A DNA stretch of 58,800 nt from an uncultured Bacteroidota bacterium (GTDB taxonomy: Bacteria > Bacteroidota > Bacteroidia > Chitinophagales > Chitinophagaceae), in the NCBI GenBank assembly GCA_937928385.1, contig CALEZD010000036.1:1-58800 (forward strand), in the 5' to 3' direction. Below are positions 41,294 through 49,466 of the stretch, piece by piece (within the stretch, counting starts at the first letter, position 1; each line of letters opens with the position of its first letter). A program made the position numbers and the translations under genes. A model generated the notes under the pieces. It saw only the letters and a list, made by a program, of their open reading frames with translations. It did not search any database and was not told where the DNA came from.

Positions 41294-42004
41294 ATGAGCA
41301 GGTTAGTCTACACATTGCTATTCGTTGTTACAGCATTTACCCCCGCTATGGCTCAATACAGCCAGCGCAGTGTATTGGAGATACGCATGAACGACCATGA
41401 ACCGATTGTGGTGTCTGTAGATAACCGCTATTACGACAGGCATGGCCGCACTATAACCATAGGCAACCTGCCCAGGGGATGGCACGACCTGCGGGTGTAC
41501 GAGTACCTGGAATATAAGAAAGGCGGCGGGCGTGCCAAACTGCTGTACACAGGCCGCATACGCATTGAGGCAGGTACGGTAACAAACTGCGTAGTGGACA
41601 GGCAAACAGGCAGGATGCGCATCAGGACGATGGATATAGAAGATGCCTACCTGGATTATGATCAGCCTGACAATGACCGGTATAATGATAATAATGACAG
41701 GCGTGACAGAAACAGCAATATACTGAACAACCAGGACCTGAACGACCTGAAGGCCCGTGTGGATGACCGCATAACCGATACTGAAAAACTGAAGTTGATG
41801 AAGTCGGTACTGGAGCAAAGGACCTATTATTCGGTACAAGTGCGGACAATGATGGATTGGTTGGCTTTTGAGGGTAGCAGGCTTGATTTCGCCAAATGGT
41901 CTTATGATAAGGTACTGGACAAGCAGGACTACTGGAAACTGGAAGACATGTTTACCTTCAGTAGCTCAAAGGACGAGTTTAACGAATACATCAGCTCCCG
42001 TTAA
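41294..42004 (+). CDS. DUF4476 domain-containing exported protein
   Basis: This is a 236-residue protein with signal peptide 'LVYTLLFVVTAFTPAMAQ'. The N-terminal part ('LEIRMNDHEPIVVSVDNRYY') is a beta-rich domain. A Asp/Asn/Arg-rich low-complexity linker follows ('DQPDNDRYNDNNDRRDRNSN'), then a C-terminal DUF4476 of about 90 residues ('DLNDLKARVDDRITDTEKL' and 'LDKQDYWKLEDMFTFSSSKD'). DUF4476 occurs in many Bacteroidota envelope proteins; no function is known. It is convergent with the PAP2 gene, with a 14-base overlap. Confidence 0.88.
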   Translation: MSRLVYTLLFVVTAFTPAMAQYSQRSVLEIRMNDHEPIVVSVDNRYYDRHGRTITIGNLPRGWHDLRVYEYLEYKKGGGRAKLLYTGRIRIEAGTVTNCVVDRQTGRMRIRTMDIEDAYLDYDQPDNDRYNDNNDRRDRNSNILNNQDLNDLKARVDDRITDTEKLKLMKSVLEQRTYYSVQVRTMMDWLAFEGSRLDFAKWSYDKVLDKQDYWKLEDMFTFSSSKDEFNEYISSR

Positions 42005-42587
42005 GGGGAACTGAGGCCGGGCGTTGATACACACGATTATATGCGTAGCCGGTGAGTACTCCCGCTATGGCACCTAAAACGCCCCCCGCCAATACATCGC
42101 CGGGGAAATGCACGCCCACATATACCTGCGCGTAACCAACGGAGAAAGCCCAAAGCAGACCCGCAGGCCAAACCCATTTATACCTTTTGCCCATAGTAAC
42201 TGCTGCGAATATACCCAGCGCGAAGTGATTGGCCGCATGGCTGGACGGGAAACTGTACCCGCTGCCGCAAGGTACCAGCAGGTGCACTATATCGTGTATA
42301 TAAGGATTGTTGCAAGGCCGCAACCGCAGGTAGTAGGGCTTGATGACGCTGGCGCTCAGGTAATCGCTTATAGCGAAGGTGAGCAGGAAGAACACGCACC
42401 ACATCCAGCCCTTGCGCTTGTAATTGAGTGGCATAAAGATGAGCAGGAAGAGGTACAGCGGCGCCCATGTCCACTGGTTGCGCAGGAAGGGCATCAGCAT
42501 ATCGAAGAAGCCATTGACCCACTGGGTATTCAGGTAATACCATGCGGTGAAGTCCCAATATATCAGCCAGTCGTGCAGTTCTTTCAA
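41991..42587 (-). CDS. PAP2 family phosphatase
   Basis: This is a 198-residue membrane protein with five or six hydrophobic helices and the three PAP2 motifs: 'KPYYLRLRP' (C1), 'PSSHAANH' (C2) and 'GVHFPGDVLAGG' (C3). It would hydrolyse a lipid phosphate at the periplasmic face, such as undecaprenyl pyrophosphate or lipid A 1-phosphate. The start is TTG, as no ATG is available before the first helix. It lies four bases after the methyltransferase gene, so they are probably co-transcribed. Confidence 0.9.
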   Translation of the reverse strand: MKELHDWLIYWDFTAWYYLNTQWVNGFFDMLMPFLRNQWTWAPLYLFLLIFMPLNYKRKGWMWCVFFLLTFAISDYLSASVIKPYYLRLRPCNNPYIHDIVHLLVPCGSGYSFPSSHAANHFALGIFAAVTMGKRYKWVWPAGLLWAFSVGYAQVYVGVHFPGDVLAGGVLGAIAGVLTGYAYNRVYQRPASVPLNGS

Positions 42588-42591
42588 TAGC

Positions 42592-43326
42592 TTATTTTTT
42601 AAACATCATAATCAGCCTTTCCGATTCGGCGGGGTTGTAGTTATTCAGCCGGTAGTCGCCGTAAGTGCCCGATAGCGACAGGCCCGCCTTCTTGAATATC
42701 TGCAAAAAATCGGAAAGGGTAAAAGCTGCTACTCTTTCAGCATAGTGCACATCTTGCCCTTCCCTGTCTTTAAAACAAATATCCTTGATGATATGTTTCC
42801 CTTCAATACGTCTTGTTATTTCAAACACAATTCCATCGCGCACAATGGTTTCCTGCGGTACCAGGTTGTCCAGTACATAGGGGACGTTCATGTAATCAAT
42901 TACCAGCAATCCATCTTTCTTCAGCGCTGCAGCAAAAGCCTTTGCTGCCATTACATGGTCGCGGTCGCTGGCGAAGTAGCCAAAGCTGGTAAAAAAGTTG
43001 AAGGCATAGTCGAAGTAGTTGATATAAAAAGGGAAACGCATGTCGTGCACGTAAAAGTGCAGCTTGTCATATTCTTTTTTTTGCGCTATGCGTATTGCAG
43101 TGTAGGATATATCTATACCTGTTACATCATATCCATGCGCTGCCAGTTGCCGGGCAAAACGGCCTTCGCCACAGGCAATGTCCAGCACACGGCTGCCGGG
43201 CAGGGGTTGCAGGTGCCCTACCAGTGTTTCGACAAACTCTTCCGCTTCCAGTTCGTCCCTGTCGCGGTACAGTATTTTGTACCATTGGGAGCTGAACCAG
43301 TTTTCATACCAATCTTTCTTTTTCAT
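42592..43326 (-). CDS. Class I SAM-dependent methyltransferase
   Basis: This is a 244-residue protein with the classical nucleotide-binding motif 'VLDIACGEGRFARQLAAHGY' (motif I), 'VTGIDISYTAIRIAQ' (post I) and 'LLVIDYMNVPYVL' (motif III-like). 'YAFNFFTSFGYFASDRDH' is the motif II region. It lacks a signal peptide and is cytoplasmic. The acceptor is unknown; many such proteins methylate small molecules. The PAP2 gene follows on the same strand. Confidence 0.9.
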   Translation of the reverse strand: MKKKDWYENWFSSQWYKILYRDRDELEAEEFVETLVGHLQPLPGSRVLDIACGEGRFARQLAAHGYDVTGIDISYTAIRIAQKKEYDKLHFYVHDMRFPFYINYFDYAFNFFTSFGYFASDRDHVMAAKAFAAALKKDGLLVIDYMNVPYVLDNLVPQETIVRDGIVFEITRRIEGKHIIKDICFKDREGQDVHYAERVAAFTLSDFLQIFKKAGLSLSGTYGDYRLNNYNPAESERLIMMFKK

Positions 43327-43372
43327 ATAGCCGGGTGCTGTAAGTATTAAAGTGTGTACAGCCGGTAAAAGG

Positions 43373-43380
43373 CAAAAATA
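43373..43380 (-). promoter_or_regulatory. -7 box of the methyltransferase gene
   Basis: The minus strand reads TATTTTTG. It lies six bases from the plus-strand box of the GroES-like gene, giving back-to-back divergent promoters. Confidence 0.5.
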
Positions 43381-43386
43381 ATGATG

Positions 43387-43394
43387 TAATTTTG
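43387..43394 (+). promoter_or_regulatory. -7 box of the GroES-like gene
   Basis: TAATTTTG lies 18 bases before the ATG at 43413. Confidence 0.5.
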
Positions 43395-43412
43395 CACCTC
43401 ACTTAAAAACTT

Positions 43413-43790
43413 ATGGTAAATATAACATCAGATAATAAGTGGAAGAAACTGATTATTGTGGGCGACAGGGTACTCATCAAGCCATCGAAGCCCGATGAAC
43501 GCACCAGCAGCGGGTTGTACCTGCCACCGGGCGTGCAGGAAAAAGAGAAAGTTCAACAGGGTTATATCATCAAAACAGGCCCCGGCTTTCCCATTCCCGT
43601 AGTGGCTGAGGACGATGAGGTATGGAAAGAACCGCAGGAAAAAGTAAAATACATTCCACTACAGGCAAAGGAGGGCGACCTGGCCATCTTCGTGCTGGGG
43701 GGCAGTACGGAGGTGTTATATGAAGGTGAAAGATATTATATAGTACCACAGCACAGTATATTGATGCTGGAGCGGGAAGAAGACCTGTAA
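43413..43790 (+). CDS. Stand-alone GroES-like (Cpn10 family) protein
   Basis: This is a 125-residue protein with the Cpn10 fold signature: 'IIVGDRVLIKPSKPDERTSS' at the N-terminus, 'GLYLPPGVQEKEKVQQGYII' as the mobile-loop analogue and 'EGDLAIFVLGGSTEVLYEGE' as the core barrel. It is about 30 residues longer than GroES, with an acidic insert ('VAEDDEVWKEPQEK'), and the mobile loop lacks the usual hydrophobic IVL tripeptide. No groEL is nearby. It may therefore not act as a GroEL cap; its partner is unknown. Confidence 0.85.
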   Translation: MVNITSDNKWKKLIIVGDRVLIKPSKPDERTSSGLYLPPGVQEKEKVQQGYIIKTGPGFPIPVVAEDDEVWKEPQEKVKYIPLQAKEGDLAIFVLGGSTEVLYEGERYYIVPQHSILMLEREEDL

Positions 43791-43803
43791 AAAACTATCT
43801 TTG
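43771..43803 (+). promoter_or_regulatory. Promoter of the TPR membrane protein gene
   Basis: TTG (43771-43773), a 22-base spacer and TATCTTTG (43796-43803) lie 17 bases before the ATG and overlap the end of the GroES-like gene. Confidence 0.6.
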
Positions 43804-43820
43804 CAGCCAATTATAGAAAA

Positions 43821-44477
43821 ATGAAATTAGCCTTAAGACGTTTTATAGTAGCATACAGATTGCCATTAGCCATCCTGGTGATAGCCCTGGGTTTCTGGCT
43901 TGGGTTTGAAGTGACCTGGTGGATAGCCTGGCTACCTTTCCTGGTAGGCATACTGATGGTAGTAGCGCACTTCCTGGTAGGGCCCATGACATTGATACAG
44001 AAGTATATAGAAGATGGCGATATGGAAGGCGCACAAAAGCTGATGAATACAGTAAAATACCCCAATCTGCTGTACAAGCCGGTGCGCTCATCGTATTACA
44101 TGCTACGTGCCAATATATCTACCATGACTGATGACCTGGACAAGGCCGAAGATGATTTGAAGAAAGGCCTGGCCTCGGGCATGGCTGAGAAAGAATTTGA
44201 AGGGAGCGCCTACCTGCAACTGGGCGCCATAGCTTTTAAGAAAGGCAATAACAAAGAGGCTTATGAGTACCTGCGCAAAGCTGTGAAAATGGGCTTGCCC
44301 GATAAAGACAGCGAGGCTACAGCTTACCTGCAACTCTCTGGTCTGTGTATGCAACGCAGGGATTTCCGCAGCTCAAAGCTATACTTTGGCAAGGCCAAGG
44401 CCTGCAAGTCGAAAAACGAACAGGTGGTAGCGCAGATTAAGGAAATGGAAAAGTATATGTCGCGGATACCGGGGTAG
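43821..44477 (+). CDS. TPR-containing membrane protein
   Basis: This is a 218-residue protein with two N-terminal transmembrane helices ('LPLAILVIALGFWLGFEV' and 'WIAWLPFLVGILMVVAHFLV') and a cytoplasmic or periplasmic TPR-like region. Two or three repeats are visible ('SAYLQLGAIAFKKGNNKEAY', 'TAYLQLSGLCMQRRDFRSSK') with their paired helices. Such proteins act as scaffolds; no enzymatic motif is present. It has its own promoter box and a terminator behind it. Confidence 0.8.
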   Translation: MKLALRRFIVAYRLPLAILVIALGFWLGFEVTWWIAWLPFLVGILMVVAHFLVGPMTLIQKYIEDGDMEGAQKLMNTVKYPNLLYKPVRSSYYMLRANISTMTDDLDKAEDDLKKGLASGMAEKEFEGSAYLQLGAIAFKKGNNKEAYEYLRKAVKMGLPDKDSEATAYLQLSGLCMQRRDFRSSKLYFGKAKACKSKNEQVVAQIKEMEKYMSRIPG

Positions 44478-44509
44478 TTAGGTGTTAGGGGTTAGTAATT
44501 AGTAGTTAG
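44478..44509. repeat. Heptanucleotide NNNTTAG repeat
   Basis: TTAG starts at 44478, 44485, 44492, 44499 and 44506: five units with an exact seven-base period and variable three-base spacers. It lies just before a terminator. Confidence 0.8.
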
Positions 44510-44517
44510 ATATTCAG

Positions 44518-44539
44518 AGGGGCGCATGCCCCTTTTTTT
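44518..44539 (+). terminator. Terminator of the TPR gene
   Basis: AGGGGC (44518-44523), loop GCAT and GCCCCT (44528-44533) run directly into seven T residues. Confidence 0.92.
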
Positions 44540-44544
44540 AATGC

Positions 44545-45105
44545 CTACCCCGCAGCATCATAAGCCTGCTTCAGCCAGTTGAAGAGTTCTTTGTTCACGT
44601 CTTCTGCTTTTTCCACTCGTACCCGGTGGCTCACCATGGTGTTGAAGCTGCCTGATTTTTCGAGCTTGCCCGCAGGTTCAGTCCCTTTCAGGTTGATGCC
44701 CACATCCAGCCTTGTTTTGGTAGAGGGTTGCAATATGGCGAATTGTTTTTTGCGGCGTATGCTTACATAGGCGTTCTTAGGCGCTACTTCCACATCTTTA
44801 CCGAATTTCTGTATCTCTTTCACCAGCTTGTCGTAGATGGGGCGCAAGCTTTCTTTGCCCTTGTATTGGGCGTCTACCAGGTCGTCGGTATTGGCCGCAG
44901 AGCCTGCATCGGTGCCACGGGCTTTCAGCGCTACCATATTGGCAAAGCCGTGTGTGAACCCGTGTTCTGTTTTCAGGTAGTTCAGTATTTCGGTATGCTT
45001 TTGCAATCCCGTACCATTTATCACCTTAATCCATTCATCCAGCGATTTGCCGGTTTTCTTTTCCAGGTTTTGCACCATGGTCTGTTCCATGCTGTTGGCA
45101 TCCAT
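44545..45105 (-). CDS. DUF4287 and DUF5655 protein
   Basis: This is a 186-residue cytoplasmic protein. The N-terminal DUF4287 part is recognised by 'KKTGKSLDEWIKVINGTGLQ' and 'LKTEHGFTHGFANMVALKA'. The C-terminal DUF5655 part is seen in 'KNAYVSIRRKKQFAILQPST' with 'RLDVGINLKG'. This pairing is common in Bacteroidota and soil bacteria and its function is unknown; a nucleic-acid or metabolite-binding role has been guessed at from the basic surface. The ATG at 45105 was preferred over the TTG at 45129. Confidence 0.85.
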   Translation of the reverse strand: MDANSMEQTMVQNLEKKTGKSLDEWIKVINGTGLQKHTEILNYLKTEHGFTHGFANMVALKARGTDAGSAANTDDLVDAQYKGKESLRPIYDKLVKEIQKFGKDVEVAPKNAYVSIRRKKQFAILQPSTKTRLDVGINLKGTEPAGKLEKSGSFNTMVSHRVRVEKAEDVNKELFNWLKQAYDAAG

Positions 45106-45263
45106 AATCTGTTCTGTTTTGGTCAGCAAATTGCAAGATACAATTTGCAGCAGTTTGTGGAAAATTCACAAGCCCAGGTAATTCTTAAAAATACTTAAAA
45201 GCATCTGCAGGCAATGCATCCGCATGATTATTCTGTTTAACTTGTTTTCAAAATAGTATATCA

Positions 45264-45650
45264 ATGGAAATGATGCATAATGCTATCAACTGGTTTGAAA
45301 TACCGGTAACTGATTTTGACAGGGCGAAGGCTTTTTACAGCGCCATTTACGATTATGAAATGCCCGAAATGCCTATGGGCCCCATACGTATGGGCTTCCT
45401 GCTGCACGACAGGGACAATGGCGGTATAGGCGGTGCTATAGTACACGGAGAAACGTACGTACCGGCCACTACAGGTTCTAAAGTGTACCTGAACGGCGGT
45501 GAAAACCTGGATACTGTATTAAACAGGGTAAACACAGCCGGTGGTAAAGTGGTACTTCCCAAAACACCTATTGGCGATGGCAGCATGGGCTACATAGGTA
45601 TATTCGAAGATACGGAAGGTAACCATGTGTCGTTGCATTCGATGGGGTAA
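45264..45650 (+). CDS. VOC family (glyoxalase/bleomycin-resistance) protein
   Basis: This is a 128-residue vicinal-oxygen-chelate protein. 'NAINWFEIPVTDFDRAKAFY' is the first beta-alpha-beta module, and 'YIGIFEDTEGNHVSLHS' ends the second with the conserved glutamate and histidine. The YcdX/BphC-like pattern 'DPEGN' is present as 'DTEGN'. It binds a divalent metal in relatives; its substrate is unknown. It may be a small-molecule lyase or a resistance protein. Confidence 0.85.
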   Translation: MEMMHNAINWFEIPVTDFDRAKAFYSAIYDYEMPEMPMGPIRMGFLLHDRDNGGIGGAIVHGETYVPATTGSKVYLNGGENLDTVLNRVNTAGGKVVLPKTPIGDGSMGYIGIFEDTEGNHVSLHSMG

Positions 45651-45656
45651 TGGGAA

Positions 45657-46133
45657 TCAATACTTTTCTACCTCCAGCTTATCCGGACATTCCTCCAACA
45701 ATTGAGAGATAGTTTTATTCAGCCCCGGGTGTAAAAAATCCGTGGCTATTTCGTTGAGGGGTACTAGTGCGAAGCGGCGGTCCTGCAGGTAGGGGTGTGG
45801 TACTTTTAGTTCAGGCAGGTCGATGATGGCATCCCCGTAAAAGAGTATGTCTATATCCAGTGTGCGTTGTCCCCATTTCAAGGTACGTTGCCTGCCCAGG
45901 TTTTGTTCTATGGCATGTATCTCCTGTAGTAGTTCGAGAGGGTGCAAATCTGTTTGCAGGCACAGTGCAGTGTTCAGGAATGCAGGCTGGTTTTCTATAC
46001 CCCATGCAGCAGTCTTGTATATGGCAGATTGGCGGGCAGTGTTGCCCAAAGCGCCCAGTTGTTCTATGGCTTGTTGCAACCATAATTCACGGTTGCCCTC
46101 GTTGCTGCCCAGTAGTAAATAAACATCAGTCAT
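45657..46133 (-). CDS. folK: 2-amino-4-hydroxy-6-hydroxymethyldihydropteridine diphosphokinase
   Basis: This is a 158-residue HPPK of folate biosynthesis, transferring pyrophosphate from ATP to the pterin. 'YLLLGSNEGNRELWLQQAIE' starts the fold, 'QRTLDIDILFYGD' contains the Mg-binding aspartates, and 'PHPYLQDRRFALVPL' is the signature for substrate binding. Length is standard. It ends six bases from the VOC gene (convergent). Confidence 0.95.
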   Translation of the reverse strand: MTDVYLLLGSNEGNRELWLQQAIEQLGALGNTARQSAIYKTAAWGIENQPAFLNTALCLQTDLHPLELLQEIHAIEQNLGRQRTLKWGQRTLDIDILFYGDAIIDLPELKVPHPYLQDRRFALVPLNEIATDFLHPGLNKTISQLLEECPDKLEVEKY

Positions 46134-46163
46134 AAAAGCCTGTAAAGATATAGTAGAGATGTG

Positions 46164-46736
46164 TTATAGCACCCTGTCAGGCAGCACTACCTGTGCTGAA
46201 AATATTTTGTGAATCCGCTTATCGGCAATGTTAAATATATCCAGCAATACAGGATAGTTTTCATTGGGCTTTCCACCTTCTCCCGAATACAAAAATACCG
46301 CCAGCGATTCCTGTTCTTCCTTGTTTAGTTTGCGTACTGTTTCAACAAATAGTTGAGGGTTTTTGTTGGTGAGGTAGTAGATGGTCTTTTGCAATTCATC
46401 TACAGCCCCTTCGCTCCATGTGGGCAGGTCTTTGGCTATAGCAATGCTTTTGGGCAATACAGAATCCATAAAATCATACCCCAGTTTCCTGAACTTTCTG
46501 ACATAATCTACACTTTTGGCGGCAAGCTGATCTTGTGTATGAGCGTTAAATACGTCAATGAAGTCTACTTTGTTTGAGGGAAACGCCTGTATGAACTGTA
46601 CCTGCAATATAGGTGCGTGCGACTGCTGTTGCAGCTTTTCATAAGCCACTTTCAGCTTCAACGCTTGTGGCGACATCTGCTGTGCATCCACACATACATA
46701 CAACATCATTAATATTGCTGTCAACAGTTTCTTCAT
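46164..46736 (-). CDS. Exported hypothetical protein
   Basis: This is a 190-residue protein with a signal peptide ('LLTAILMMLYVCVDAQQ'). The mature part is largely helical ('LKLKVAYEKLQQQSHAPIL' and 'DELQKTIYYLTNKNP'), with no cysteine except in the signal and no catalytic motif that I recognise. No named family is evident. It is probably periplasmic. It lies 30 bases after the folK start region on the same strand, without a clear terminator between them. Confidence 0.7.
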   Translation of the reverse strand: MKKLLTAILMMLYVCVDAQQMSPQALKLKVAYEKLQQQSHAPILQVQFIQAFPSNKVDFIDVFNAHTQDQLAAKSVDYVRKFRKLGYDFMDSVLPKSIAIAKDLPTWSEGAVDELQKTIYYLTNKNPQLFVETVRKLNKEEQESLAVFLYSGEGGKPNENYPVLLDIFNIADKRIHKIFSAQVVLPDRVL

Positions 46737-46841
46737 ATATCACCCTGTTTGGGGTAAAGTTAATACAGGCAAGAAGAAAATAACTACAATAATCACCCCG
46801 GGGGCTACAGTCATTTAATAAATACTTAGCTTATTGCCCTG

Positions 46842-46849
46842 TATATTTG
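46842..46849 (+). promoter_or_regulatory. -7 box of sppA
   Basis: TATATTTG lies 27 bases before the sppA ATG. Confidence 0.55.
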
Positions 46850-46876
46850 CACTAAATATTTAATAATTGAATTATT

Positions 46877-48658
46877 ATGAAGCAATTCTTTAAGATGTTC
46901 TTTGCCTCGTTGCTGGCTATGATAGTAGCAGGTGTCATCGTGGTAGCGGTATTCGTAGGCCTGATAATAGGGGCGGTGAACAGCGCTATGAAAGACAAAC
47001 CCGAAACCGCAGTAGCATCCAACAGCGTGCTGCTTATTGACATGAAAACACGCTTTAACGAGCAACCTTATGAAAACTCATTGGCTGCGTTGTTTGGTGA
47101 AAGTGATTATCGCCCCGGCGTGTACGACGTGGTACGTTCATTGGAAAAAGCAAAAACTGACGATAAAATAAAAGGCCTTGTACTGCGCCTGAACCCTACA
47201 CCCAATGGCTGGGCTACCTTGCAGCAACTGCGTGAAGCAATCATTGATTTCAAAACCAGCGGCAAGTTTGTATATGCTTATGGAGAGGTGATACCACAAA
47301 GCACTTACTATGTGGCTACCGCTGCCGATAGTATATTCCTGAACCCGGTAGGTGATATAGAGCTGAAAGGTTTTGCAACAGTACTGGCTTTCTTCAAGGG
47401 TACGCTGGATAAGTTGGAGCTGGAGCCTGAAATATTTTATGCGGGTAAGTTTAAGAGCGCAACGGAGCCCTTCCGCGCTACGCAGATGAGCGAAGAAAAC
47501 AGGGAGCAGATACGCGAGTTTCAGCAGGATTTTTGGAGTGAATTCAGCAAAGCAGTGGCAGAACGTATTAAAAGTGATACAACTGTTGTTAACCAACTAG
47601 CGGCTACCGGGGCTATTGAATTCCCTAAAGACGCGCTTGATCATAAACTGGTGGACGGCTTATGGTACTCCGACCAGGTGAATGACCTGCTGAAAGAAAG
47701 GACAGGTACAGACAAGGATAAAGAAGTGAAACTACTTGCTATCAATAAATATGCCGCAAACCTGAAGAATGCACATGGTAAAGGTGATCGCATCGCAGTA
47801 CTGTATGCCGAGGGGTCGATTGTAGATGGTGAGTCGGATGGCAACGATCAGATAGCCAGCGCCACTATGGTGCAAGAGATAAGAAAAATCCGTAAGGATG
47901 ATAAGATAAAAGCGGTGGTGCTGAGGGTAAACTCGCCCGGCGGCAGTGCGCTTGCCAGCGAGGTAATACTGCGCGAGTTGCAACTGCTGAAAAAAGAGAA
48001 AAAACTGGTAGTATCTATGGGTGATGTGGCGGCATCGGGCGGGTATTATATCTCCTGCTATGCCGACAGCATATTTGTAATGCCCAATACGGTGACGGGC
48101 AGCATAGGTGTATTTGCCATGTTGTTTAATACAGAAAAGCTGATGAAGAATAAGCTGGGCATCACATTTGATAAAGTAAAAAACGCCCCGCTGGCCGACT
48201 TTCCCAATGGCTACCGCCCGCTGACTACAGAGGAGGCGCAGCGCATGCAAAGGGCTGTGGACCATATATACACTACATTCATAGGGCATGTAGCCAAAGG
48301 CCGTAAGATGAAAGTAGAAGATGTAGATGCTATAGCGCAGGGTAGGGTATGGAGCGGCACCGATGCTGTGCAGAATGGCCTGGCCGATGCTTATGGCGAT
48401 ATCAACCGTGCTGTAGAGAGTGCTGCGGCACTGGCCGGGGTGCCTGACTATTCAATAGTTACCTACCCTAAAGTGGTGGATGAATTTGAAGTATTGCTGA
48501 AACGCATGGGCGGTAATGAAGATGTGGCCGCTGCTGTGAAGGCGAGCATAGAAAAAGAAATGAGCGAGGAATATCCGTTTATTCAACAACTGAAAATGCT
48601 GAAGAACATGAATGGCACCCGCATGATGCTTATGCCATTCAGCCTGAGTATACAATAA
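46877..48658 (+). CDS. sppA: Signal peptide peptidase SppA, 67K type
   Basis: This is a 593-residue membrane-anchored serine protease that digests leftover signal peptides in the membrane. Residues 1-37 contain the transmembrane anchor ('SLLAMIVAGVIVVAVFVGLIIG'). Two tandem ClpP-like domains follow. The catalytic lysine is in the first ('GKFKSATEPFR', Lys193 by comparison with the E. coli enzyme), and the nucleophile is in the second ('GDVAASGGYYIS', Ser387). This is the long form typical of Gram-negative bacteria. Confidence 0.95.
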   Translation: MKQFFKMFFASLLAMIVAGVIVVAVFVGLIIGAVNSAMKDKPETAVASNSVLLIDMKTRFNEQPYENSLAALFGESDYRPGVYDVVRSLEKAKTDDKIKGLVLRLNPTPNGWATLQQLREAIIDFKTSGKFVYAYGEVIPQSTYYVATAADSIFLNPVGDIELKGFATVLAFFKGTLDKLELEPEIFYAGKFKSATEPFRATQMSEENREQIREFQQDFWSEFSKAVAERIKSDTTVVNQLAATGAIEFPKDALDHKLVDGLWYSDQVNDLLKERTGTDKDKEVKLLAINKYAANLKNAHGKGDRIAVLYAEGSIVDGESDGNDQIASATMVQEIRKIRKDDKIKAVVLRVNSPGGSALASEVILRELQLLKKEKKLVVSMGDVAASGGYYISCYADSIFVMPNTVTGSIGVFAMLFNTEKLMKNKLGITFDKVKNAPLADFPNGYRPLTTEEAQRMQRAVDHIYTTFIGHVAKGRKMKVEDVDAIAQGRVWSGTDAVQNGLADAYGDINRAVESAAALAGVPDYSIVTYPKVVDEFEVLLKRMGGNEDVAAAVKASIEKEMSEEYPFIQQLKMLKNMNGTRMMLMPFSLSIQ

Positions 48659-48686
48659 TTGAGTATTCCCATACTACATAGTGAAG

Positions 48687-48719
48687 TCCCGCTGCTGAAA
48701 AGTACGCGGGATTTTTTTT
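48687..48719 (+). terminator. Terminator after sppA
   Basis: TCCCGC (48687-48692) and GCGGGA (48706-48711) have a 13-base loop, followed by a long T-run. Confidence 0.85.
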
Positions 48720-48799
48720 ACGGGTTTAAATCCAACCTTGTGCGCGCATCGTATATGCTTCCGAAACTGATTATCTAACCAATTCAATCAATTAAAAGT

Positions 48800-49369
48800 A
48801 TGAAACGTATTATGATGCTGCCTGTAATGGCAATGGCTTTAGTATTTGCCCAACCATCCGAAGGCTTTGCCAGGGATGGCGGAAAAGAAAAAACAGTAAT
48901 GGTAGGTGGTGCGCCCATGTACCCATCTAAAAACATTGTAGAAAATGCCGTTAACTCCAAAGACCATACCACCCTGATAGCGGCAGTTAAGGCTGCAGGG
49001 CTGGTAGGGACCTTGCAGGGCGACGGGCCGTTTACCGTTTTTGCCCCTGTCAACAGCGCTTTCGATATGCTGCCCAAAGGCGCGGTAGATAATCTGCTGA
49101 AACCGGAAAACAAAGCACAGCTAACCGGTGTACTGACTTATCATGTAGTGCCCGGCAACCTGGACGCTGCGGAACTGATGAAATGGGTAAAGAAAGGCGA
49201 TGGCAAAACCAAGCTGACTACCGTGCAGGGCAGTGAACTGTGGGTGATGTACGATGGTAAATACCTGTGGCTGCAGGATGCTCAAGGCGGCAAAGCCAGG
49301 GTGACCATCAAAGATGTACGCCAGAAAAATGGGGTGATACATGTAATAGATCATGTATTGATGCCATAA
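48800..49369 (+). CDS. Fasciclin-domain exported protein
   Basis: This is a 189-residue protein with an N-terminal signal ('MLPVMAMALVFAQPSEGFA') and one FAS1 domain. 'TLIAAVKAAGLVGTLQGDGP' with 'FTVFAPVNSAFDMLPKG' is the H1 region, and 'LTYHVVPG' and 'NGVIHVIDHVLMP' are the YH and H2 motifs. FAS1 domains mediate adhesion or bind hydrophobic ligands. It has no lipobox, so it is probably periplasmic or released. Confidence 0.93.
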   Translation: MKRIMMLPVMAMALVFAQPSEGFARDGGKEKTVMVGGAPMYPSKNIVENAVNSKDHTTLIAAVKAAGLVGTLQGDGPFTVFAPVNSAFDMLPKGAVDNLLKPENKAQLTGVLTYHVVPGNLDAAELMKWVKKGDGKTKLTTVQGSELWVMYDGKYLWLQDAQGGKARVTIKDVRQKNGVIHVIDHVLMP

Positions 49370-49419
49370 TATATTTTGCGGATATAGGTGGGGTGCATAG
49401 CTTTGCACGTAAGTTAATT

Positions 49420-49440
49420 AGGGGACTTGTTCCCCTGATT
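49420..49440 (+). terminator. Weak terminator after the fasciclin gene
   Basis: AGGGGA (49420-49425) and TCCCCT (49431-49436) have a five-base loop; only GATTTT follows. The serine dehydratase start lies 26 bases on. Confidence 0.6.
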
Positions 49441-49466
49441 TTGCATAGGTAAAAAGCACTCAGAAA

